From: Dioscorea cayenensis subsp. rotundata
Lineage: Eukaryota; Streptophyta; Magnoliopsida; Dioscoreales; Dioscoreaceae
Direction: 5' to 3'
NCBI RefSeq assembly: GCF_009730915.1
Contig: NC_052492.1
Span: forward strand, 310,001 to 374,000
Length of the DNA: 64,000 bases
Part shown: positions 55,931 through 64,000 of the stretch, piece by piece
Layout of the letters: each line of letters begins with the position of its first letter
How positions within the stretch are numbered: position 1 is the stretch's first letter
The notes under the pieces: model-generated
What the model was told of the DNA's origin: nothing
Databases searched by the model: none
Seen by the model: only the letters and a program-made list of their open reading frames with translations
Program-made: the position numbers and the translations under genes

Positions 55931-58041
55931 GGTGATCCGTGAGGCTTCGGCAATGAGATCGTGGTCCAGGAAGCATCGGAGGGCAGGCAGGAACATCGCC
56001 TTCGTCCCCACCATGGGATTCCTCCACGAGGGTCATCTCTCACTCATCCACCATGCCAAGGCCTATGCCGACCTCATCGTCGTCTCCATCTACGTCAATC
56101 CGGGCCAGTTCTCACCCTCTGAGGATCTCTCCACCTATCCCTCTGATTTCCCTGGTGATCTCCTAAAGCTCTCCCGATCCGGTATTGTAGATGCCGTCTT
56201 CTGTCCCTCCAATCTCTATGACTACCAGCACCGCCACCACGCTGCAGAGCCATCAGCAATAGCAAGACCTCCCAATGATGGTACGGCCGGCATTTCTTGC
56301 TTGGATGATGATGATGATGATGATGGGTGTGGGCACGAGACGTGGATTAGGGTTGGGAGATTGGAACAGGGACTATGCGGGAAGAGCAGGCCTGTTTTCT
56401 TTAGAGGAGTTGCTACTATTGTTGCAAAGCTCTTTAATATTGTGGAGCCTGATGTTGCAGTCTTTGGGAAAAAGGATTACCAGCAATGGCGTATTATTTC
56501 TAGAATGGTACATATATGTCTCTTCTTCTTCTTCTTCTTCTTCTTCTTCTTCTTCTTCTTCTTTAGATTTTCTAAATTTTTTTATTTTTACTTGTTTCTG
56601 ATATATAAACATACAATCATTTTCGATGAATTTCGACAGGTTCGTGATCTTGACTTTGGAGTTAAAATTATTGGTTCTGAAATTATAAGAGAGGCTGATG
56701 GTTTGGCCATGAGCTCGCGCAATGTGCACCTCTCACCTGAAGAAAGGGTAAAAGGTATCTCTTTTACTACTTCACTGTGAGATATTCATCCCATTAATAT
56801 ATAATGTCTGTTTGACAATTATTGTTATATTGAACCACGCCATGCATGATGCAACTGCAAGGGTTTATTATGCTATCAAATGTTACTGTTATGATGATCA
56901 TTCATTGTTATATGATTTGCAGAACATGAGCACGTGAGCGATCTTGTTTTTTTTTTTTTTTTAAAAGGTGAATAAACCACATGCATTAAGATAAAAGGAA
57001 GTGAGCGATTTTGTTATTGTTACATGTTCATTTTAGCTAGACAACAAATCAATAGATTTTCATTCTTTTGTTTAGAAAAATGAATTATTTATGCTGTAAC
57101 CAATGCCTTATTTTTCCAACATGGTAAAATGTAATATAATACTTAATGTTTGCTTCAAGGCATTTGGTTACCCCACTTGTTTATTGAAAATGTTTTCTTT
57201 TGTTCTATTTAGATGTCCAAAAATTGGGATATTCTAGTTTCTCTTCTGTAAATAGACTTATGATTTCCTGTTCCCCATCCATGTGTATATATTTTTATTT
57301 GAACAAACCATTTATCCACTGATTGAATACATAAATCACCACATGTCACACTTTATGAATCGACTTGATGTGCCTTTTGCTTGTTTCAACAAAGTGTATG
57401 TCCATATCATTTTTTTCATCTGTACTCATTTTTGACTTTCAAATTGTTGTTTACCCATTTTATCTTTGAAAAAAAAAAATGTACATCCTCATAAAAGATT
57501 ATAGGTGGTTTTTAAAGATTTCCGGTTTATAGACAATTGGGTTGATGGTTTATTTATTTTTTGTGTATAATATAAATTCTCTTATTCATATAGGCCCTCT
57601 CCATCAGTAAATCTCTGTTCCAAACAAAATCAGAGGCACAGGGTGGGCAAATTAACTGCAAAGAATTGAAAAGTTCAGTGGTTGGAAAGATTACAGAAGC
57701 TGGTGGGAGGATAGATTACGTTGAGGTAAAGAAAGCTGTGTTGATCATTGGCTCATTTTAATTCACAGAGACAAGTTTATGGAATATATGTAATCAAGAT
57801 TACATGCTAATACTCTATTGATCCGAAAGAATAATCTTTTTGTTTTTCATAGTTGTTGTTGGTGGCGTAAAGCTTATTAGCTGTGGAAAGCATCATCTTA
57901 ACGTATTTATGTCTTTTTGTGCAGATAGTAGAGCAGGAAAGTTTAAAACCTGTGGAAAAGATTGAAAGCCCTGTTGTGATGTGTATTGCAGCATGGTTCG
58001 GAAAAGTTAGGTTGATTGATAACATGGAAATTGTTTTGTGA
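55884..58041 (+). CDS. PANC: Pantothenate synthetase (pantoate--beta-alanine ligase)
   Basis: Cytosolic last enzyme of vitamin B5 synthesis: ATP + pantoate + beta-alanine to pantothenate + AMP + PPi. Exons 55884-56507, 56640-56747, 57594-57725, 57925-58041 join in phase: 326 aa (Arabidopsis 310). Catalytic landmarks: PTMGFLHEGHLSL from residue 42 (HIGH-type ATP site), VSIYVNPGQFSPSEDLSTYP, ETWIRVGRLEQGLCGKSRP, FFRGVATIVAKLFNIVEPDV, FGKKDYQQWRII and LAMSSRNVHLS (KMSKS equivalent). C-terminus is IAAWFGKVRLIDN. Two coding repeats enlarge it: ATGGAG units at the start give Met-Glu repeats with six in-frame ATGs, and GAT units give seven Asp in the plant-specific loop. A (CTT)n tract lies just after the first donor (about 56520-56561). 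All active-site blocks are intact. Confidence 0.95.
56934..57015 (-). mobile_element. Very short retroposon tail (copy 3) with 15-bp TSD in a PANC intron
   Basis: GTGAGCGATCTTGTT (56934-56948) and GTGAGCGATTTTGTT (57001-57015) flank 52 bp: a poly(T) run then AAAAGGTGAATAAACCACAT. On the minus strand this reads GTGGTTTATTCACCTTTT plus poly(A), the same tail as copies 1 and 2. One mismatch in the TSD. A severely 5'-truncated insertion. Confidence 0.75.
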
Positions 58042-58604
58042 AGGGGTGTTTGAAATAAGTGTTTGATGATTAGTAATAATAATTTTGGGACTTTTGTGTC
58101 ATTAATACCCAAGTTTAATTTAGTTTTATATATAAATGAAAAGGTTGTTCTTTTTAATCTCAAGCTACCTGCAAAGAGGGAGCAGGTAGCTCCGGAGACA
58201 TTTTTTGGAAGGCCGAGCACAATGCCCAGATCCAAGCCCGTGATGGTTGTCAGTCCGTCTGGAGTAAGAATTACATGCTTTTGCCGGTCGAGCTTACAGA
58301 ACAGGTTGTGTATTGTCCTTGGGCCATTATTAGAGACCCAAATTGTGGATTCATCTAATCCCATAAAACTACATTGGCATAAAAGTACATTGGTCAAATA
58401 AATATTTTTTTTAAAATTATTTTATGATCTGAAATAGTGAATTTGTTTAAGGATTTATTTTTTTCTTTACTCTCAAATTTGTCTGTGAGATTTTTATCAT
58501 TGTGAACAAATTATAAACAACAAAGGATAATATTTACATAATTACACACCAACTGTATCTCCAAACAGATGAGAGGAGAGGACAGCTAGCAGAAGCACTG
58601 CATC
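58042..58604. other. PANC / SS5 convergent intergenic region with a GC-richer unassigned segment
   Basis: Two genes end tail to tail here. Within it, about 58150-58390 is GC-richer than its surroundings and open on both strands. The minus-strand frame reads LDESTIWVSNNGPRTIHNLF... and ends in a donor-like CAG|GTAGCT. I do not recognise the product; it may be a relic exon or a captured fragment. Confidence 0.4.
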
Positions 58605-61600
58605 TCATAAGTTCTTTATGGATGTGTAAGCTGCACAATGAATGTCACAACACTCAGCATCCCATGAAAAATCTCTGGACATACCTTCCCTGATCCTCCT
58701 ACTCCACTTTGACGGCTCGTTCAGCTGCAGAGCAAACAACATTTATGGATCAAATTAATTACAAGTAGCGGTCAAATTTCTCATTCAATTGGATTGCAAA
58801 TTTATAATCAGCCTCTTGACCTGGCTTTCACTCAATGGCTTGGATAAAGAACACATGTTTCTTTCGGTTGATTAGTAGAAAGTTTAAAAGGAAATAAAGG
58901 TCAAATGAACTCTTACGATTTCATCAAGGGCTTGGCTTAGTGTCATATTTGCATAAGTGGAAAGGATGTACTGTGAAAATGATGCACTTGCAAACTCATG
59001 CAACCCAGAAGGCCTGCAAAGGAAACTCTTTTACAGTTTGCCCGGTTAAGTTGAACCTTTAAACATACTGTATTTGAAAGCATTAACTAAACCTGTCATC
59101 TCTGGATCCGTATCCAACTTCATGCCATTCAGACTTCCTGTTTAAACAACAACATAAATTGAAAAGATGAGCCTTCAGATTCTCCTGACTAAACTCTTGA
59201 GTTCTTGATGATAACAAACCTTAATTCATCAATTCCTGAGTCCATTAGTATGGGAGCAGATCCATACTTCACTGCCTTGAGCTGTTGAACTTTTACGTCA
59301 GTACTCAAATAGGATGGAGAAAAGGACATAATTATACTTCACTGGCTCATGCAAAAGATTGATGGTTCAATACATCTCTAAATAAAATAATTATTAGGCC
59401 AATGTGGTGCATTACTATTAATTATGATGAGTGAAGTTGCCTACGTTGGAAGGCTCAAGATTTAATATAGCAAAATGCTGTATTTGTTTCATGATCAATT
59501 CAATTGCATATAGTCAGACAAAATAAAATATCGATGATGACTGTAACATGCTACCATACCGGTATCTGTAGCACAGGATCATGAAATGTGCAGCATAGCA
59601 TGATATCCGTGCCTGCAAGAACTAAGTGCAATAAAGATTCATCATAGTCTGCTATGAATTTTACATCTTCATCCTGTGAACAAAAACGTGCCCATCATCA
59701 GATAAATATAACAATTTTAAGAAACCAAAGTGGCTGACAAAGACCAACTAAGTCCTCCAATAATACCTTGTCAAGCTAACTGAAAGAGAGGACCGACGAC
59801 AAATAAATAAAGCAATAACACGAGAGTTCCAGTATTACCATTGATTCATCTTGAAAAGCTTGCAAAATGGTGTTGAGAGCTGGTAATTTAGGCCCCAAGA
59901 GAACACACTGAATATAAGCGGACATTAACTATTAGATCAGCAATCAAAAGACAAGAACCACAACAAGACAACAAAACAGACTAGCAACCTGACAAGACCT
60001 TCGCAAGCAATGCATAATTGCTAGTTTTAGACTTAGCAGGTCAAAATCTGAAGATCCTGAGTAGATGCACCCAACCTGACACAGAAAATTTGCATCTTTG
60101 TAATACGTGATGAAACACCAGAACCAGTAGAGAAAATATAGATATGAAAGCTTACATTTGTCTTAATAAGAGTGAGGTATAGACCCCAATAATCAAATCT
60201 CACTATAAACTCTAAAGATGATAAATCTGGTTTTACCAAAATAATTGCAGAGATTAACATATGATTTTTGAATTACATTAATATACCATTGATTTGAACC
60301 TTGAATATGAGATTTAATGATTTATCAAAAACTATAAAGAAGAAGACACAAGCTTGGCATTCTTTAAATTCTTCACAGAATATATAATCAGACAAGTTTA
60401 GTCATCACATACTACTGCAGAGGACGGTTGCTGGAAACCAAGATGATGTTTAAGTGCATCTTTACAAGTGGCTTTTCCTTCAATAGTATCTGCTGAATAC
60501 TTTGCAGGAAGAAATTTGTCCAAGGAAGGATCCCATACTGCACTATCATATCCGTAAGGTGCAATCAACATTTTTTCCCTGTGAAAGGTAAGTCTTAAAT
60601 CCATAACTAAGAAAATGATAGTTCCCAAATTATACTAACCCAAAATTATGTGTTACATGTGAAGACTAAATCTCGAAGATTAAAACATAGGATCATCAGA
60701 GAAATGACCTACTTATGAATGGCTAGTGTAGGTTCCAACCCATGGCTTAGACTATGGAAAATCTTGTCCTTTGAGAGGAATGATGGCATAAGAACTACTT
60801 TGTTAGAGTATACAATTCCGCCCTGTGGACAGATAAAATGAAGGAATTGTTATGGTAGAGAAGATTTTTTTTATTTAACATAAATGGATGAAATGAAAAT
60901 AAACTGTGCTTTATTAAAAGGGAAGAAGACTTTTTTGTCGCCTGAAAAAGCAAAGACAAGGTGTAGTCACTAAAAAAAAAATTGTATGTGTAAATTTAAA
61001 AAAAAAAAACTAAACAAAATATTTAAGGCATGAAAGGATGTATATTGTGGTTTATCCAATTTTTTTCAAAAAGAACTGCATATTGGCATGCAAATAATCT
61101 CATCGACGAAGTAGACATTCTGCTACCTAAACTTATCCATTTATTTGCATGCATTTTATTTGCATCTTCTGTGGTTGTGGTTTAAACATTTACAGGTAGA
61201 CACGAACTTATACACAAACAAAAATAAACATAAAATAAAATAGACGAGCAACTCAACCCCATTAGCGGGCTACTCTGTCTTTCCCAACAGATGTTTGGAC
61301 TTCATAGTGATGTACCATACTAAAATCTCACTAAGTGCAAAAACAATATGCCAGGTCCATATATTTCTCCTCCAAAGACATAAATTATTTCATAAAGCAA
61401 ATATCAGTATGTGCACCTCAAATCATAAAAATAGATGATTGACCTTTAAAACATTGATAAGATCTGCCTTGTCATTATCTTGCATACGATCAGGACGGTG
61501 AAGTTGAGAAGGATTAAGTCCAGAGAGTGCAAGCTTTTCTGGCTGCTCCAGACACTGAAACACAAAAGATGTCATCAGAAGAGAGCTTCTTGTTAGCATA

Positions 61601-63826
61601 ATAGTTAACATAATTTCAATTAAACAGCCAAGTACACTGGCAACTCCTCTTAGAAAATATTATAAGGATGTTTGTTATATCACATACATGGTGATTTAAG
61701 ATTAATAACATAACTTGGATTATAATTTAGTAATCTCAAAAACAACGCATGTAGGCAACAAACCACCTCTTAATATTTTCTAAAAGAGCTCCTCTTCAAA
61801 TCTTTGCCTGTAATGCTATGCATTAACATGGTGACAAACAAATTTTATTTTCATACTCCAACACACTGCACTCACTTGAGATGTTAAATCATGACAAGTG
61901 CACAGGACCCGAGTGCCAGCAAGTCCCTTAAAAAAAAAAAAAAGGGGGTAAGTTTTGAGACAGTAATTTCGCCGATATTTTGGCATATTGGAGCACAAAA
62001 TAATTTTACTGGTTGCCTTGTTCAGTTTGAACCGTCAATGCCTGGATTACATAAAAGGAATGTAGAAGTGATTGCGTTTGATACCAACCTGATGAACAAA
62101 TATATCCCAAAAAAGTGGACCAATAATAGCAGTTTCCCAATTGTGTATATGCAACACATCTGGCTGCTTACCAGTTTTTACCAAATAATCCATAGAAGCA
62201 CGGGAGAAGTATGTGAATCTGGTAGAATGGAAAAGCGAGGATGGAGGTGAAGAACATATGCAAAACCATCTAATATATATGTTCCCAAACAAGAGAACCG
62301 TCTATTCTACCGTAACTATAATCAAGAAAATTGTATAACCATTACAAGTTTCAACAAGGAAGTAGAAGCAAGCGCTTCAACATTAGCCACAGTGCCACAC
62401 TAAATGGCTTCTAGTGATTAGTCGGTTTAGAACATTGCCAATTTAAAATTGAGAAGGGCTCAGTCCACATAATGGAGGCAGTTAAAGGAAGATACAAAAG
62501 CACATTTTTGTGCTTAGCAATAAGCTTTAATGCTTGTGAACTTTAAGAAACATCACATATATGAATTTCAATCATGGATTCATCAAGGAAAAAAGAGGTC
62601 ACAATTCCAACCAATGGATTCATGGATTCATGAATTCAACAAATTTCAGGGTGGCAGTCAAAATCTGCCATCTGTATTTGTCAGTAGCAATCCAAGACCT
62701 GGAAGTCTATGGAGAATGCCAGACGGAAATTTCAAAACAAGAACACTTACCGTTCAAAGTCATCAGGATAGCCATATATGTTATTGCGGTTGAAAAATGT
62801 TGCATAGTTTAAAGGCTCCACTAATGTAACTCCAATACCATAGAGAACACTGGGTCAGACAAAGATGACTAGTCAGCAAAACAACAATGTAAAATAAAGA
62901 TGTAGATAGTTAAATTGAGACTACGAAGGTTCTTCATCATAACAATCTGGTTTGAGAACTAGCCAAAAAAAATAAAGCCATCAGAAAATGACTGAAAACT
63001 TATGCTAAATAAATAAATAAACTAAATAAACCAACATATTAGCATCTCACCCTGTCCATACTCTGTTTTTATGCCAGCAGCCTCCAAAATAAGAATTGAA
63101 CTCGAATTCTGTTTTGCGGAATTCTTGAAGAGCACCATTGTCTGCTACTGTATACCTGGCATCAAGTGGTTTCCATTTAAGCCAAAGCTCAAAGTTTCCA
63201 TCTGACATTAATTCTATTAATGGAAGTTCAATGCCATCAAGTTTAAAGTCGCACTTAAGAAAGGGTAAAAAACCACTGTGGAAGGCTTATTTCTTATGGT
63301 TTTAATTTCAAGCCATAGTTTTATCCTCGGGGGGAAAAAAGGAGAAAAATCAGGCCAGAGATAGATAAGATTTATGCTCCTTTAATCACCAAGGAACAAA
63401 GGCCAATACTCTTCTCACCATATGGTTAAGTGATGAAAGAAATGGCTGATTTTATCTCCACTCAGGCACGAGGTTAGGTACTAGGAAATCTTGTTCATGC
63501 CATGAGAATTAGTTCAACCAAATAAATCCAAATATGACCTGTAAAAGAGATTCACAAATTTCCATTTTCACAATCTGGCTTAGTTAATCCATTTGTAAGG
63601 GTAATCATGAATTTGAAATAACATCCGATTTTAATAAAAAAAAACACATGATTTTGAAATTGAAATTTTATAGCAAGGCAGAGATGCATACTTGGGCAAA
63701 ATGACTTCCACCAAATAACCTTTTCTTTGCAATGCACACGACAATCCAGTGACATATGTTGCCAAGGATCCAACTGAGGCAATTGGCTCCATTTCACAAC
63801 AAATATGCACAATATGCATACCTTTT
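58605..63826 (-). CDS. SS5: Starch synthase-like protein SS5 (non-canonical), C-terminal part
   Basis: Plastid GT5-family protein; SS5 in Arabidopsis promotes starch granule initiation without behaving as a normal synthase. Fifteen exons, 5' to 3': 63826-63692, (63275)-63051, 62849-62751, 62218-62089, 61926-61876, 61554-61444, 60822-60713, 60578-60413, 60075-59989, 59907-59839, 59673-59560, 59281-59220, 59137-59093, 59013-58917, 58724-58605; about 540 codons in frame. Family blocks: MHIVHICCEMEPIASVGSL, YGYPDDFERFTYFSRASMDY, LHIHNWETAIIGPLFWDIF, LHRPDRMQDN and LLIAPYGYDSAVWDPS-like KMLIAPYGYDSAVWDP. The ADP-glucose motif KxGGL is replaced by SVGSL. In the C-terminal half, FEPCGL is replaced by FHDPVLQIP and KTGGL by MDSGIDEL. 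The second exon's acceptor is the least certain border. The N-terminus and transit peptide lie beyond the window. Confidence 0.82.
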
Positions 63827-64000
63827 CTGCAATTCATAATTATAGTTCTTGAGATGATGCATTGAACAAAACCTCCAAGTTGCAGCATTGATGACAGAAA
63901 TTGCATGGGTTATATATTTCAAACTTGAATGTATCCATGTGAAGAAGATCTATGTTGCTAGCAAAAAACTAAAATGCACTGTGATGGTCTTGAGTTTATA

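Overview
This is nuclear DNA from a flowering plant. Almost every gene has many GT-AG introns. Intergenic DNA is strongly AT-rich and full of (AT)n microsatellites. The genes encode plant-specific proteins: a pectin-type PMT methyltransferase, NAC and ALOG transcription factors, chloroplast RHON1, plastid starch synthase-like SS5 and an XBAT-type E3 ligase. The NAC and ALOG sequences look more like non-grass monocots (yam-like) than dicots, but that is only an impression. I found no bacterial, viral or organellar gene system, no tRNA or rRNA gene and no CRISPR array.

Layout. 1-754 (+): 3' end of the complex I subunit NDUA13/GRIM-19. 3159-6026 (+): PMT3-like methyltransferase, 7 coding exons. 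7785-9540 (-): RBM42-like RRM protein, convergent with the PMT gene. 9541-18763: long AT-rich desert holding two copies of a short retroposon, a hAT-type MITE and many (AT)n tracts. 18764-20291 (+): NAC factor, 3 exons. 20292-24625: second desert, ending in a promoter with three TGGGCY boxes. 24626-30461 (+): JMJ14/JMJ703-class H3K4 demethylase, 11 coding exons. 32764-33351 (+): single-exon ALOG/LSH protein with a long pyrimidine-rich leader. 33352-39948: desert. 39949-44064 (-): XBAT34/35-like ankyrin-RING protein carrying a PIF/Harbinger MITE in an intron. 44907-47676 (-): RHON1 with a tandemly duplicated, frame-disturbed Rho-N region. 48714-51217 or 51311 (-): Tas-type aldo-keto reductase whose frame is broken near both ends. 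52901-54420 (+): TOM1-like VHS-GAT protein. 55884-58041 (+): pantothenate synthetase PANC. 58605 to the right edge (-): starch synthase-like SS5, N-terminus outside the window.

The genes do not form a pathway. They are independently transcribed housekeeping and regulatory loci spanning mitochondrial respiration, Golgi pectin modification, splicing-type RNA binding, histone demethylation, organ-boundary regulation, ubiquitination, plastid RNA processing, endosomal sorting, vitamin B5 synthesis and starch granule initiation. The most informative observations are structural: the RHON1 duplication that may have turned coding sequence into an intron, two frame breaks in the aldo-keto reductase, loss of substrate-binding motifs in the SS5-like protein, three insertions sharing one retroposon tail with clear target-site duplications, two MITEs with diagnostic TSDs, and tandem duplications that copy splice donors.

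Exon borders were set by hand from GT/AG sites, reading-frame continuity and remembered family sequences. I ran no search or alignment software.
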